A stretch of 51,688 bases of DNA from Paracoccus yeei ATCC BAA-599 (GCF_000622145.1 NZ_KK211403.1:1-51688), one strand, 5' to 3'. Positions 17,784 to 27,118 are shown, counted from the first letter of the stretch. The notes: generated from the sequence alone by a model not told the origin. Translations and numbers: made by a program.

Positions 17784-18281
17784 ATGGACCGGATGATCGC
17801 GACCCTGTTCGGCATCGGCTGGCTGAAACCCGCGCCGGGCACCTGGGGTTCGGCCGCCGCCGTCCTGCTGGGCGTGCTGGCCTGCGTGTTCCTGCACCCC
17901 TTGCTGGTCCCCGCGGGCTTTCTGCTGGCCACCGTCCTCGGCTTCTGGGCGGTGCCGCGCGTGCTGGCGGGCAGCGCCGACAAGGACCCGTCCTGGATCG
18001 TCATCGACGAGGTGGCCGGCCAGTGGCTGGCGATGAGCTTTACCGTCGTCCCCCTGTGGCGGCACGGGGTCTCGATCCTTGACGCCTGGCCGGGCTATGT
18101 CGCGCCCTTCCTGCTGTTTCGGCTGTTCGACATCTGGAAGCCCTGGCTTGTGGGGCGCGCGGACCGGCGGGGCGACGCGACCGGGCTGATGCTGGACGAT
18201 CTGTGGGCGGGCTTGTTCGCGGGCATCGTCTCGGTCATTCTGGCGGGGCTGTACCATGGCCTGCTGGAGCCCATGCTGTGA
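17784..18281 (+). CDS. pgpA: Phosphatidylglycerophosphatase A
   Basis: A 165-residue inner-membrane enzyme that dephosphorylates phosphatidylglycerol phosphate to give phosphatidylglycerol. It shows the PgpA-family opening ([13 protein letters not shown]), the acidic metal-binding motif [11 protein letters not shown] (about residues 72-82), the FDIWKPW and [15 protein letters not shown] motifs, and four hydrophobic segments. It starts one base after the ispDF stop and its stop overlaps the next gene's GTG, so all three are translationally linked. Confidence 0.93.
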   Translation: MDRMIATLFGIGWLKPAPGTWGSAAAVLLGVLACVFLHPLLVPAGFLLATVLGFWAVPRVLAGSADKDPSWIVIDEVAGQWLAMSFTVVPLWRHGVSILDAWPGYVAPFLLFRLFDIWKPWLVGRADRRGDATGLMLDDLWAGLFAGIVSVILAGLYHGLLEPML

Positions 18282-18748
18282 CCAACCCCGCCGATGTCCT
18301 GCACCTGGCCCGCCGACGCGGCGTCATGATCGCCACCACCGAAAGCTGCACCGGAGGCCTGGTCGCGGGCCGGCTGACCGACGTGCCGGGGTCGTCCGAC
18401 GCGTTCGAGCGCGGCTTCGTCACCTACTCCAACGCCGCCAAGATCGAGATGCTGGGCGTCCGCCCCGACACGCTGGAAGCGCATGGCGCGGTCAGCGAAC
18501 AGGTGGCGGCCGAGATGGCGCGCGGCGCGCTGGCGCGGTCACACGCCGGCATCGCGGTCTCGGTCACCGGCATCGCCGGCCCAGGCGGGTCCGAGCACAA
18601 GCCCGAGGGCCGGGTCTGCTTTGGCGTCGCGGACGCCTGGGGCGTCAGGACCGAAACCGTGGAATTCGGCGCCATCGGCCGGTCCGCCGTGCGCGCAGCC
18701 ACCGTGGATCATGCGCTGGAACTGCTGGCGCAGGCGCTGCAGCCCTAG
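18278..18748 (+). CDS. CinA-family nicotinamide-nucleotide amidohydrolase
   Basis: A 156-residue single-domain CinA C-terminal (PncC-type) protein. Members deamidate NMN to nicotinate mononucleotide for NAD recycling. Visible motifs are [20 protein letters not shown] (about 15-34), the [10 protein letters not shown] segment and [11 protein letters not shown] near 90-100. The N-terminal COG1058 domain of long CinA proteins is absent, as in E. coli YgaD/PncC. The start is GTG at 18278, overlapping the pgpA stop as GTGA; any upstream Met would extend deep into pgpA. It converges with the threonine aldolase gene, overlapping it by 4 bases. Confidence 0.9.
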   Translation: MTNPADVLHLARRRGVMIATTESCTGGLVAGRLTDVPGSSDAFERGFVTYSNAAKIEMLGVRPDTLEAHGAVSEQVAAEMARGALARSHAGIAVSVTGIAGPGGSEHKPEGRVCFGVADAWGVRTETVEFGAIGRSAVRAATVDHALELLAQALQP

Positions 18749-19776
18749 CCGATCGCGGCCAGCAGGCGCTCGACATCCTCGGGGCGCGTGGCCCAGCTTG
18801 TCACCAGCCGGATCGCGACCGGCTCGCCCGGACCGGGCGGCACGTCCTGCCACAGGTGATAGACCGCACCCTGCGCGCGCGCCGCTGCATGGGCCTCGGG
18901 GGCGATGCGGGCAAAGACCTCGTTCGCCTGCACCGGGGCCAGCAATTCCGCCCCCGACCGTGCCAGCCCCTGCCCCAGCCGCGCCGCCATCGCGTTGGCG
19001 TGGCGCGCCAGATCAAGCCACAGCCCACCCGTCATCAACGCCAGCATCTGCGCGGCCAGATAGCGCTGCTTGGAAAACACATGGCCCGACTGCTTGCGCC
19101 GGTAATCGAACCCCTGGGCCAGCGCGGGGTCGAAGAACACCACCGCCTCGGCCGCAAGCGCGCCGTTCTTGGTCCCGCCCAGGCACAGCGCATCGACGCC
19201 CCGCACCAGATCGGCGGGCGCGCAGTCTAGACCCGCGACTGCATTGGCGAACCGCGCCCCGTCCATATGCAGCCGCAGGCCCGCATCCCGCGCCACCCCG
19301 GCCAGCGCCGCGACATCGGCCGGCGCATAGACCGTGCCCCATTCGGTCGCATTGGTGATCGACATCAGCGCGCCTGCGCCGTCGTTCAGGCTGCCCGTGG
19401 CCCCTGCACGGATTGCCTGGCCCAAGGCATCCGGCCCAATCCGGCCGTGGTCGCCCGGGATCGGCACAAGCTTCGCGCCATGCGAAAAGAACTCGGGCGC
19501 GGCGCATTCGTCGCGGTGGATATGGGCGCTGTCGTGGCAATAGACCCGGCCCCAGGGCGGCGACAGCTGCGCGCAGACCAGCGCATTGGCCGCCGTGCCG
19601 GTGGCGACAAAGCGCACCACCGCCTGAGGCGCGTCCAGCAGATCGCGGATCGCCGCCTCGGCCCGGGCGGTGACGGGATCGGCGCCATAGGACCCGACCG
19701 CGCCCTCGTTGCAATCGGACAGGGCCTTCAGCACCGCCGGATGCGCGCCCCAGGCGTTGTCAGAGGCAAAGTTCAT
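18745..19776 (-). CDS. ltaE: Low-specificity L-threonine aldolase
   Basis: A 343-residue PLP-dependent enzyme that cleaves L-threonine or allo-threonine to glycine and acetaldehyde. It has the N-terminal [10 protein letters not shown], the [13 protein letters not shown] segment, and the PLP lysine in [13 protein letters not shown]. The start at 19776 gives a 4-base ATGA overlap with the ycgN gene and places the family N terminus correctly; longer readings run antisense-like into ycgN. It is the last gene of a ribF-ycgN-ltaE chain. There is no room for a terminator between it and the convergent CinA gene. Confidence 0.92.
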   Translation of the reverse strand: MNFASDNAWGAHPAVLKALSDCNEGAVGSYGADPVTARAEAAIRDLLDAPQAVVRFVATGTAANALVCAQLSPPWGRVYCHDSAHIHRDECAAPEFFSHGAKLVPIPGDHGRIGPDALGQAIRAGATGSLNDGAGALMSITNATEWGTVYAPADVAALAGVARDAGLRLHMDGARFANAVAGLDCAPADLVRGVDALCLGGTKNGALAAEAVVFFDPALAQGFDYRRKQSGHVFSKQRYLAAQMLALMTGGLWLDLARHANAMAARLGQGLARSGAELLAPVQANEVFARIAPEAHAAARAQGAVYHLWQDVPPGPGEPVAIRLVTSWATRPEDVERLLAAIG

Positions 19777-20216
19777 GACTGGTCCTCGATGATGTAGTCG
19801 TCCCAATCGTCCTCGGTGACGGTCAGCTCGCTGACCGTCCAGCCGCGAACGCTGGCCCCGGCGCGATGCACCGACTCGCGGTCGCCCGAGATCAGGTAGT
19901 GCCAGGGCAGCAGCGGCTTGCCCTCGGCCCGCAGGCGATAGGCGCAGGTCGCCGGCAGCCACCAGGCGATTTCCTTCAGCTTCTTCGGCGTCAGCACGAT
20001 GCAGTCGGGAACGAAGTCATGCCGGTTCCGATAGCTGGAGCATTGGCAGGTCTGCCCGTCCAGCAGCTTGCAGGCGACGCGGGTAAAGGCCAGTTCGCCC
20101 GTATCCTCGTATTCGATCTTGTTCAGGCAGCACTTGCCGCAGCCGTCGCACAGCGCCTCCCATTCGTCGGGCTTCAGGCTTTTCAGCGGCAGTTCCCAGA
20201 ACCGTTCGCGCATCAC
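19773..20216 (-). CDS. YcgN/UPF0260 cysteine-cluster protein
   Basis: A 147-residue protein of the UPF0260 family. The Cys cluster is CDGCGKCCLNKIEYED near residues 23-38, followed by ACKLLDGQTCQCSSY and a CIVLTP segment, a pattern suited to binding a metal or an iron-sulfur centre. The family is widespread in proteobacteria and has no settled function. Both ends overlap their neighbours by 4 bases (ribF before it, threonine aldolase after it), indicating coupled translation. Confidence 0.88.
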   Translation of the reverse strand: MMRERFWELPLKSLKPDEWEALCDGCGKCCLNKIEYEDTGELAFTRVACKLLDGQTCQCSSYRNRHDFVPDCIVLTPKKLKEIAWWLPATCAYRLRAEGKPLLPWHYLISGDRESVHRAGASVRGWTVSELTVTEDDWDDYIIEDQS

Positions 20217-21142
20217 CGGGCCGACAGGATCTCGCGCGCCTGGGCGCTGTCCTTGTCCATCTGGGCGATCAGCGCCGGCAGGCCGTCGAACTTCAGCTCC
20301 GGGCGCAGGTATTCGACCAGCGCGACGGACAGGTGCTGGCCGTAAAGATCCGCGCGGAAATCAAAGATATGCACCTCGAAGTTCGGAACATTCTCGCCAA
20401 ACATTGGGCGCACGCCCAGGTTCGCCACGCCCTTGTAGCCGCCGCGCTCGGGTCCGGTCAGCACATCGACCATGACCGCATAGACCCCCATGCGCGGCAG
20501 GTGCAGCCCTTGGACGGCCATGTTCGCCGTGGGATAGCCAAAGGCCCGGCCCCGCTTGTCGCCGTGCAGCACCTCGCCGTCGATGCGGTGCCAGTGACCC
20601 AGCATCGCCTCGGCGTCGCGCATCCGCCCCTCGCTCAGCGCCGCGCGAATCGCGGTCGAGCTGTATTCCCGTTCGCCGTCGCCCAGAAGCGGCGCTACGG
20701 TCACGCCGAACCCCAGAGTGGCGCCAAGCTCGGTCAATGTCTGGGCATCGCCCGCCCGCTTGTGGCCGAACCGGAAATCCGCCCCCACGGTGACGTGGCG
20801 CACGCCCAGGCCCTGGGCCAGCACGTCGCGGGCGAAATCCTCGGGCGAAAGCCCGGCCAGCACAGCGTCAAAGGGCAATTCGTAAAGGTGCTGGACCTGC
20901 AGCCGCGCCAGCCTGTTCGCGCGCGCCTCGGCGTTCATCAGGCGGAACGGCGGCGCGTCGGGCTGAAAGAACTGGCGCGGATGCGGCTCGAAGGTGACGA
21001 CGCCCAGGGGCGCGTCGCAGGCCGCGCGCGCCAGGTCGATCACCGAGCGATGTCCCAGATGCACGCCGTCGAAATTGCCCATGGCGACGCTGGCCCCGCG
21101 GGCGTCAGGCGGCAAGGCTTTCCAGTCGTGATGGATGCGCAA
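20213..21142 (-). CDS. ribF: Bifunctional riboflavin kinase/FAD synthetase
   Basis: A 309-residue enzyme that phosphorylates riboflavin to FMN and adenylates it to FAD. The N-terminal nucleotidyltransferase domain has MGNFDGVHLGH near residues 22-32 and FEPHPRQFF. The C-terminal kinase domain has the GYPTANM motif near 203-209 and GVYAVMV. Length and domain order are standard. It starts 32 bases after the MaoC-type gene and its stop overlaps the next start. Confidence 0.95.
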   Translation of the reverse strand: MRIHHDWKALPPDARGASVAMGNFDGVHLGHRSVIDLARAACDAPLGVVTFEPHPRQFFQPDAPPFRLMNAEARANRLARLQVQHLYELPFDAVLAGLSPEDFARDVLAQGLGVRHVTVGADFRFGHKRAGDAQTLTELGATLGFGVTVAPLLGDGEREYSSTAIRAALSEGRMRDAEAMLGHWHRIDGEVLHGDKRGRAFGYPTANMAVQGLHLPRMGVYAVMVDVLTGPERGGYKGVANLGVRPMFGENVPNFEVHIFDFRADLYGQHLSVALVEYLRPELKFDGLPALIAQMDKDSAQAREILSAR

Positions 21143-21174
21143 TCAGGCCCCCGGTGGGCCACGTTCCGGCCCGA

Positions 21175-21621
21175 TCAGTCGAATTTCCGGCTTGGGGCCA
21201 AAACGACCGCCTCGCCCTTCAGGACGACCGTATCACCGACAAGGCACCGGGTTGCAAGGGTCACGCGCCGTTTCGCATGGTCGATGGCCTCGACCGCGAC
21301 CTCGGCCCGGACCAGATCGCCAGGCCGCACCGGCGCCATGAATTTCAGCGTCTGGCCCAGATAGACCGTGCCATGACCCGGCAACTGTTCCCCGATCACG
21401 GCCGAGATCAGGCTGGCGGTCAGCATCCCATGCGCGATCCGCCCCTCGAAGATCGTGTCCTGGGCATAGGCGTCGTCCAGGTGCACCGGATTGCGGTCGG
21501 TCGAGACCCGGGAAAACAGTTCGATGTCCTCATCGGTAACGACCTTTTGCAGATGGCGCATCATGCCCACCTCAAGATCCTCGATGACGATCGTGCCGCG
21601 TGGAAGATTGTCCAGCATCAT
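21175..21621 (-). CDS. MaoC-like hydratase (hot-dog fold)
   Basis: A 148-residue single hot-dog protein of the MaoC/R-specific enoyl-CoA hydratase family. The hydratase signature is present: Asp and His in DRNPVHLDDAYA with the following GRIAHGMLTASL loop, near residues 42-70. Such enzymes hydrate trans-2-enoyl-CoA to R-3-hydroxyacyl-CoA and can feed PHA synthesis. No pha gene is adjacent, so its actual substrate is open. A promoter-like sequence lies 27 bases upstream. Confidence 0.88.
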   Translation of the reverse strand: MMLDNLPRGTIVIEDLEVGMMRHLQKVVTDEDIELFSRVSTDRNPVHLDDAYAQDTIFEGRIAHGMLTASLISAVIGEQLPGHGTVYLGQTLKFMAPVRPGDLVRAEVAVEAIDHAKRRVTLATRCLVGDTVVLKGEAVVLAPSRKFD

Positions 21622-21647
21622 TCAATGCCCCCGGGTTGCCCTGATGC

Positions 21648-21676
21648 TGCATAGCAGCAAAAGAACCCGTCAGCAA
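21648..21676 (-). promoter_or_regulatory. Putative promoter for maoC-ribF-ycgN-ltaE
   Basis: On the minus strand TTGCTG (21676-21671), a 17-base spacer and TATGCA (21653-21648), in a locally AT-rich gap of 96 bases between two minus-strand genes. Confidence 0.45.
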
Positions 21677-21717
21677 CAAAATATCGCAGACCCTATACCA
21701 AACGACTATTTGTTACC

Positions 21718-22587
21718 CTAGCGCAGGCGGCCGATGCTGTAGCGGGGCGCGTGACCGCGCATGGCCAGCCATTCGTCCAGCTTCTCCTGAAGCGGGTTTT
21801 CCACATCGTCACCGAACTGGTCGAAGGCCAGGCCGCCGGTCACGAACAGCGCGTCGATCCCCTCGCCCGCCGCGCCCGGGATGTCGGTCGCGATGCCGTC
21901 GCCCACGGCCAGGATGCGGGCATCGTCGCCCAGACCCAGGCGGCGGCGGGCCAGGTCATAGATCGGCGGATGGGGCTTTCCGAAGTACAGCGAGGTGCCG
22001 CCCAGGCTTTCATAGAATTCGGCCAGAGCGCCCGCGCAGTAAAGCCGCGTCTCGCCCAGGTCCACCACCACGTCGGGGTTCGCGCACAGAAGCTTCAGCC
22101 CGCGTTCGCGCGCCAGCATCAGGGGGGCGCGGTAATCCTCGGGCGTCTCGTTCACCTCGTCGAAAAGGCCGGTGCAGACGATGCCCTCGGCCTCGTCCAG
22201 GGCCACGCGCTGGATCGGCTCGGCATCTTGCCATTCCGGAGGGATGTCGGAGAAGAAGCCCTCGTCCTTGGCCATCATCACGGCCCAGACCTTGCGGCCC
22301 ACCGCGCCCGCGAACATCGCGTCCTGCGCCGCGTCGCCCGAGCTGACCACCACGTCCCAGGCGTCGCGCGGCACCGCCATGCGGTCCAGTTGATCGACGA
22401 CATAGCGCCAGGGGCGCGGCGCGTTCGTCAGCAGGACGACCCGGCCCCCGCCCGCGCGGAAATCGCGCAGGGCGGCAACGGCGGCCGGATAGGCCTCTAC
22501 GCCATTGTGCAGGCATCCCCACAGATCGCAGAACAGCACGTCGTAATTCAGGGCGACCTCGGCCAGCGAGGAAATGATCTGCGTCAT
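21718..22587 (-). CDS. HAD class IIA hydrolase (TIGR01459-like)
   Basis: A 289-residue HAD phosphatase of the NagD-like IIA group. Motif I is FCDLWGCLHNG (about 20-30), where Trp replaces the usual second Asp region (DLDGV in most relatives); this variant is typical of the alphaproteobacterial TIGR01459 family. Motif II is VVLLTNAPRP, and motif IV is VGDGIATDIPGAAGEGID near 235-252. The substrate is unknown. The gene starts 16 bases after the pyrophosphatase stop, so the two are probably co-transcribed. Confidence 0.88.
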   Translation of the reverse strand: MTQIISSLAEVALNYDVLFCDLWGCLHNGVEAYPAAVAALRDFRAGGGRVVLLTNAPRPWRYVVDQLDRMAVPRDAWDVVVSSGDAAQDAMFAGAVGRKVWAVMMAKDEGFFSDIPPEWQDAEPIQRVALDEAEGIVCTGLFDEVNETPEDYRAPLMLARERGLKLLCANPDVVVDLGETRLYCAGALAEFYESLGGTSLYFGKPHPPIYDLARRRLGLGDDARILAVGDGIATDIPGAAGEGIDALFVTGGLAFDQFGDDVENPLQEKLDEWLAMRGHAPRYSIGRLR

Positions 22588-22603
22588 CAGGGTGCCTTTC
22601 GGA

Positions 22604-23524
22604 TCAGACGGCCAGCGCCGGGATGATCTGTTTCTTGCGCGACATGATGCCGGGCAGCACGACCGTGTCGCCGGTGACGGTCGCGTTGAAGCTTTTCTCG
22701 GCGACCTGCCTGACGAAGTCGTTCGGGACCAGCAGCGTCGCTTCCTCGTTCAGGATATCGACGACGAACAGCAGCACCTCGTCGGCGCCATCGGCGGCGG
22801 CGACGGCGGGCATGGCGGCCATCAGCGCGCCCTTGCGGTCCAGCAGCACCTGCGGCGCGGTGGTTTCCAGGACCGAGACGCGCAGCTGCTTGCCGCCCAG
22901 CTCGTATTCCTTGCTGTCCATGCGCAGCAGGGCTTCCTCGGTAAAGGCCGACACGTCGGACTTGGCGGCAAACATCTCGGCCGCATAGGCCGGGATCGAC
23001 ACGCCCAGGTCGGCGGCGATCTTTTCGGCCACCCAGCGGTCATGCGCGGTGGTGGTCGGGCTGCGGAACTCCAGCGTGTCGGACAGAATGCAGGTCAGCA
23101 TCGCGCCCCTGACCGCTTTCGGCGCGCGGGCATAGGCCTCTTCGCCCATCAGGTCGAACATGATGGTCGCGGTGCAGGCCAGCGGACGGATGGTGATGTT
23201 GATCGGCAGCCGCGTCTTGACGCCGCCCGCCAGCAGGTGGTGGTCGATGATCTCGATCACGTCGGCCTCGTTGATCGAGGCGGGCAGTTCGGCCGGGTTG
23301 TTGGTGTCCACGATCACGCATTTGTCGCCCGCCGCAACGTCCGCGATGATCTCGGGCTTGGGCAGGTTCCATTTCGACAGCATCCAGGCGGCCTCGGTGT
23401 TCGGCTCGCCCTGCAGGACGGCGACCGCCGGCTCCTTGCGCACTTCCGAAAGATACCAGGCCCAGATGATGGGCGAGCCGGTGGAATCGGTGTCGGGGGC
23501 CTTGTGGCCGAAAACCTTGATCAT
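22604..23524 (-). CDS. ppaC: Manganese-dependent inorganic pyrophosphatase (family II)
   Basis: A 306-residue DHH-superfamily enzyme hydrolysing pyrophosphate. The metal and catalytic motifs are all seen: GHKAPDTDS (6-14), VDTNNP near 72-77, the DHH signature in EIIDHHLLAGG near 91-101, SDTLEFRSPTTT near 149-160, and the C-terminal MSRKKQIIP with the substrate-binding Arg/Lys. Lacking CBS/DRTGG regulatory domains, it is the short constitutive type. A strong promoter match lies just upstream. Confidence 0.95.
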   Translation of the reverse strand: MIKVFGHKAPDTDSTGSPIIWAWYLSEVRKEPAVAVLQGEPNTEAAWMLSKWNLPKPEIIADVAAGDKCVIVDTNNPAELPASINEADVIEIIDHHLLAGGVKTRLPINITIRPLACTATIMFDLMGEEAYARAPKAVRGAMLTCILSDTLEFRSPTTTAHDRWVAEKIAADLGVSIPAYAAEMFAAKSDVSAFTEEALLRMDSKEYELGGKQLRVSVLETTAPQVLLDRKGALMAAMPAVAAADGADEVLLFVVDILNEEATLLVPNDFVRQVAEKSFNATVTGDTVVLPGIMSRKKQIIPALAV

Positions 23525-23562
23525 GGAGATACCTTCGCGAAGGAAACGGAAATTTCGCCGGA

Positions 23563-23591
23563 CTTATAGGCCGGGGGCCCGCGCTTGTCTA
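23563..23591 (-). promoter_or_regulatory. Putative sigma70 promoter for ppaC
   Basis: On the minus strand TAGACA (23591-23586), a 17-base spacer and TATAAG (23568-23563); the predicted start is about 30 bases before the ppaC ATG. The -35 box touches the last codon of the upstream DUF1345 gene. Confidence 0.55.
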
Positions 23592-24233
23592 TTGACCCAA
23601 GCTGACGGCGGCGTTGACCGTCAGCGCCACCAGCACCGCGTTGTAGAAGAAGGACAGGCCCGAATGCACGATGGTCACCCGCCGCAACGCGGTCGAGGTC
23701 ACCGCCACGTCCGAGGTCTGCGCCGTCATCCCCAGGGTGAAGCTGTAATAGATGAAATCCCAGATCCCGGCCAGTTCGCCCTTGCCCTGGCCGGGAAAGT
23801 CCAGGCCCCGCGCCAGCCCGCCGCCGGGCGCTGGCGCGTGCCAGAGGCTGGCATAGTGAAAGGCCATGACCGTGTGGATCATCGCCCAGCCCAGCGGCAC
23901 CGACAGGATCGCCAGCGCGGGGCGCAGCGAAAACCCGCCCGAAGGATCGCGCAGCGTCATGTGGATGGCGAACAGGCTCAGCACCACGACGCCCACGGCC
24001 AGGGGCACGATCAGGCGCATCCCCTCGTCGTCGTCGTCGGCGTGGCGGTGCAGGTCGCGCACCGTCATGCGCCGCATCATCAAGGCAGCCAGCACCAGAT
24101 AGGCCAGGCAGAACACGTCGGCAAAGATCAACAGGCGGTCGAGCCATGCCATGCGGAACGCCAGCATCCCCGCCACCAGCCCAAGGCCAAAGGCCATCAG
24201 GAAGCGCAGGTGCCGCCGCAGGTCGCCGATCAT
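23589..24233 (-). CDS. DUF1345 membrane protein
   Basis: A 214-residue polytopic membrane protein. It shows the DUF1345 arrangement: an N-terminal RRHLRFLMAFGLG segment, about five hydrophobic helices, and the conserved GIWDFIYYSFTLGMTAQTSDVAVTS stretch (positions about 155-180) that resembles a channel-like re-entrant region. Function is unknown. The start at 24233 was chosen because the longer reading is the antisense-like overlap with the next gene upstream; it begins 40 bases after that gene's stop. Confidence 0.85.
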   Translation of the reverse strand: MIGDLRRHLRFLMAFGLGLVAGMLAFRMAWLDRLLIFADVFCLAYLVLAALMMRRMTVRDLHRHADDDDEGMRLIVPLAVGVVVLSLFAIHMTLRDPSGGFSLRPALAILSVPLGWAMIHTVMAFHYASLWHAPAPGGGLARGLDFPGQGKGELAGIWDFIYYSFTLGMTAQTSDVAVTSTALRRVTIVHSGLSFFYNAVLVALTVNAAVSLGQ

Positions 24234-24273
24234 CGCGGCAGGGTCACCCGGACGGCCGGGCCGTTCGCCGGCG

Positions 24274-24618
24274 TCACGCCGGCACCGGGGTCTGCTGGTG
24301 CTGGACGATGCGCCAGTCGCCGCCCTCGCGCCGGACCCAGGTGGTGGTGCACAATGCACGGTAGGTCTCGGCCCCGGCCCGCCGGGCGGTGGCCCGATAG
24401 GCCAGCACCCGGATCTCGTCCGTCTCGATCGAGGCGCGGTCGGCGAAACTGACCTCCTGCCAGCGCGGGCCGTTCGCGAGCGTTTCGACCACCTTGCGCC
24501 GGGTCAGGATGCCCGTCGCCGCAAAGGCCATCAGGCAGCCCTCGTCCAGCTTGCGCGCCGCCTCGGCGCTGCCGGCCAGCCAGAAATCGCGCTCCTCCTG
24601 CCAAAGCTCATCTGCCAT
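24274..24618 (-). CDS. NTF2/SnoaL-like (DUF4440-type) small protein
   Basis: A 114-residue cone-shaped NTF2-like fold by pattern: an N-terminal helix (ELWQEERDFWLAGS), a CLMAFAATGILTRRKVVETL segment and C-terminal strands ending GGDWRIVQHQQTPV, the typical close of DUF4440 proteins. Members bind small hydrophobic ligands or act as isomerases, so no specific reaction can be assigned. Its start overlaps the end of the TraB-family gene by 11 bases, suggesting coupled expression. Confidence 0.8.
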   Translation of the reverse strand: MADELWQEERDFWLAGSAEAARKLDEGCLMAFAATGILTRRKVVETLANGPRWQEVSFADRASIETDEIRVLAYRATARRAGAETYRALCTTTWVRREGGDWRIVQHQQTPVPA

Positions 24619-25663
24619 CCGTGCCTCTCCCTGTGGTTCCCAGCCGCGGCTCTATCGGCTCGATGGTCCAGCCCGACCGCTGCAACAGCGACAGAACGCC
24701 CATCTCGCCCGGAAGATGCAAGGCGCCGAAACCGACCACGATTCCCTTGCCCTGACGCGCGGCATCCGCCGCCGCCTGCCCGATGGGGGCGATCCAGGCG
24801 CGGTTGCGGCGGTCCATCAGCTTGTCCTGCGCCAGCTGCATCTGGCGGTCCACCTGGGCGCGCGGCAGGCCCGAGTTGTCATAGGCGTCCATCTTGCCGA
24901 ATTCCCAGATCAGCCAGCTTTCGCCGCTGAAATAGGCGTCGGTCAGGGTCGTCGTGTAATCGTCGGCATATTCCGCGGCGGGCATGGTCGCGCGGATCAT
25001 GTCGATTTCCTCTTGCGGCGTCATGCCCTGGAACAGGGTAAAGACGGTGTCCCAGGGCTCCAGCGCGCGCACCGGCACGCCCGCCGCGCGGGCCCGCGCG
25101 ACCAGCCGATGGTCCAGCCCCCCGGTATCGCCCCGGGCCTGGACCTGCTCGATCATGCAGGGAGAGATGCCCAGCATCATCGCGACATACCAGGGCCGCA
25201 GGCGGCTTGCGACGACGGCAGGCAGGCCACGCGCCTCGAGGGCGCGGGCCAGGGCCTGCCATTCGTCCCGCGCCAGCCGCTCGGGCAGGGTCGGGCCGGT
25301 CGCATCGACGATCAGCGTGGGGTCCTGGGTCATCGCCTCGGACAGGCGGCGCTCTTCCTCGGGGCCGGCCTCGACCAGCAGGACGGCGGCGCGGTCGAGG
25401 TCCGGGCCGAACTGCGACAGGATCGCGTCATGGCGCGGGTCGTCGAAATGATAGGTCCCGATCAGGGTGATGCGTTGGTCGCCCTTGGTCGCGCGCCAGA
25501 ACAGCCCGTGATGAAAGGGCACGGCGGCGGTCGCCGCCCGCAGTTCGGCTGCGCGTTCGACCGGCAAGGCGTCGATCAGGTTGCGGCCGACGCATTCCGC
25601 CGCAAGCGCCGGAAGCGACGGCAGGCACAGCGCCAGCGCAAGGATCAGGGATTTCAGGCGCAT
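24608..25663 (-). CDS. TraB/GumN family protein
   Basis: A 351-residue exported protein. Residues 1-21 are a clear signal peptide (LILALALCLPSLPALAA). The TraB/GumN fold shows its two hallmark GxxH sites: LIGTYHFDDPRHD near residue 72 and VVGFGALHLPGEMG near 320. These conserved residues suggest a metal-dependent hydrolase or peptidase, related to the Tiki fold; the substrate is unknown. The start at 25663 gives the signal peptide; upstream in-frame sequence is a shadow of the glycosyltransferase. It begins 49 bases after that gene. Confidence 0.88.
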   Translation of the reverse strand: MRLKSLILALALCLPSLPALAAECVGRNLIDALPVERAAELRAATAAVPFHHGLFWRATKGDQRITLIGTYHFDDPRHDAILSQFGPDLDRAAVLLVEAGPEEERRLSEAMTQDPTLIVDATGPTLPERLARDEWQALARALEARGLPAVVASRLRPWYVAMMLGISPCMIEQVQARGDTGGLDHRLVARARAAGVPVRALEPWDTVFTLFQGMTPQEEIDMIRATMPAAEYADDYTTTLTDAYFSGESWLIWEFGKMDAYDNSGLPRAQVDRQMQLAQDKLMDRRNRAWIAPIGQAAADAARQGKGIVVGFGALHLPGEMGVLSLLQRSGWTIEPIEPRLGTTGRGTDGR

Positions 25664-25712
25664 CGAACCTCCGGGACTGCCGCGCCAGCATGGCACGGGG
25701 GACGGGTCGGTT

Positions 25713-27029
25713 TCAACGCCGGGCAATATCCCCGCGGCGCGGCAGTTCCTGCGGCAGCGGATGCCCCTCGACCACGGCGCGCCAGATGCGCTCCACCTGC
25801 CCCGCCTTGGCGGCCCATGTGAAATCACGCATGACCCGCGCCCGCCCAGCCTTGGCCATCCCCGGCAGGACCGCCGGATCGTCGGCCAGCGCCAGCAGCC
25901 GTTCGCGCAACGCCGCCACGATCTCGGGGCGGCGACCCAGCGGAATACGGAACCCCGTCGCGTCGTCCACCAGTTCGCCCGGGCCGGCATAGTCCACCAC
26001 CACCGGCACCACACCAAGCGCCATCGCCTCCAGCACCACGCCGCCGCCGAATTCGCGGACCGAGGGAAAGACCATCACCTGAGCCCGCGCGGCGACCGAC
26101 TGCACCGCGCCATGGTCCATCCAGCCGTGCATGGTCACGGCACTGCCGACGGCCTCGCGCTCGATCAGCGCGCTCAAGTCCTCGGCCTGTGGCCCATCGC
26201 CGATGATGTCCAACGTCAGCCGCCCGTCGCGCAGCAGCGGCAGCGCCGCCTCGATCGCCATGTCCGCGCCCTTGTAGGGCACCAGTCGCCCGATAAAGCA
26301 GCCCCGCAGCGGCAGCACGCCCGGCTGCGGCGCGACCAGGCTGAAGCGCGCGGGGTCGATGGCGTTCTCGGGCAGCCAGACCGTCTTGCCGTGATGGCGC
26401 GCCGGAATCTCGGACAGGGTATGCTCGGAGCCGCAGATGATCGCGCTTGCCGCAGCCAGCGTCGCGCCGCGTCCCGGAATCGCCTTGTAGGCGCCCCGGA
26501 CATAGGACAGCCATTCCTTCTCGCGCCGCCGCTCGCTGTCGAAACCGCGCGGCCAGGGTACGCCGCCGTTCAGAGGCCCCATGACAAAGGGTACTCCCGC
26601 CCGCTTGCAGCGCCCCGCGATCAGGCTGTTGGCGGTCGGCGTCAGCGGCGTCACCCGGTGCACGATGTCATAGTCGCCTTTCCGAATGCCCGCGCCAAAG
26701 CGCCGCCAGACCAGCCGCTCGAAATAGCCGTAGCCCAGCGAGGTGACGGCGGTCTTCATCGTCCAGCCGACGCCCTTGCCGAAGGACAGCCGCTCGGCCA
26801 GCGTCCACAAGGGCGCGGCCAGCTTCTCGCTGTCGATGGCGGTAAAATCGCGCCCTTCGACCAGCCCGGCGCGCAGAAAGGCGTCGCGGTTCCTGATCTG
26901 CGTCACGATGTGGACATCGGCCACGTCGCGCAGCGCATTCGACAGCGACCAGCCGATCAGCGGCACCGACACCCATTCGGGGTTCGCCGCCTCAGCGATG
27001 ACCAGGGCCTTCAAACGCCGTTCCACCAT
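25713..27029 (-). CDS. Glycosyltransferase, GT4-like
   Basis: A 438-residue GT-B fold sugar transferase. The C-terminal domain has the E-x7-E nucleotide-sugar motif in REFGGGVVLEAMALG near residues 340-350, preceded by GCFIGRLVPYKGADMAIEA and LTLDIIGDGPQ. The N-terminal acceptor domain includes VMGPLNGGVPWP. The donor and acceptor are unknown; export polysaccharide or lipid glycosylation is plausible. ATG at 27029 was chosen as the first start after the natural upstream gap; codons upstream look non-family. It is divergent from groESL. Confidence 0.88.
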   Translation of the reverse strand: MVERRLKALVIAEAANPEWVSVPLIGWSLSNALRDVADVHIVTQIRNRDAFLRAGLVEGRDFTAIDSEKLAAPLWTLAERLSFGKGVGWTMKTAVTSLGYGYFERLVWRRFGAGIRKGDYDIVHRVTPLTPTANSLIAGRCKRAGVPFVMGPLNGGVPWPRGFDSERRREKEWLSYVRGAYKAIPGRGATLAAASAIICGSEHTLSEIPARHHGKTVWLPENAIDPARFSLVAPQPGVLPLRGCFIGRLVPYKGADMAIEAALPLLRDGRLTLDIIGDGPQAEDLSALIEREAVGSAVTMHGWMDHGAVQSVAARAQVMVFPSVREFGGGVVLEAMALGVVPVVVDYAGPGELVDDATGFRIPLGRRPEIVAALRERLLALADDPAVLPGMAKAGRARVMRDFTWAAKAGQVERIWRAVVEGHPLPQELPRRGDIARR

Positions 27030-27118
27030 ATTCAGCACCCCGCGACCTGCCTCCGCTTGCCGTCCCCCCGAAATCCCGTCAAGCGGAAATCGGCGCAAAA
27101 TTTTCCGCAGCCGTCCCG

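Noticed and set aside
21700..21715. CGACTATTT near 21700, like the start of the IS repeat at 73
   Set aside because: Only nine bases match and the rest diverges; taken as chance in an AT-rich gap.
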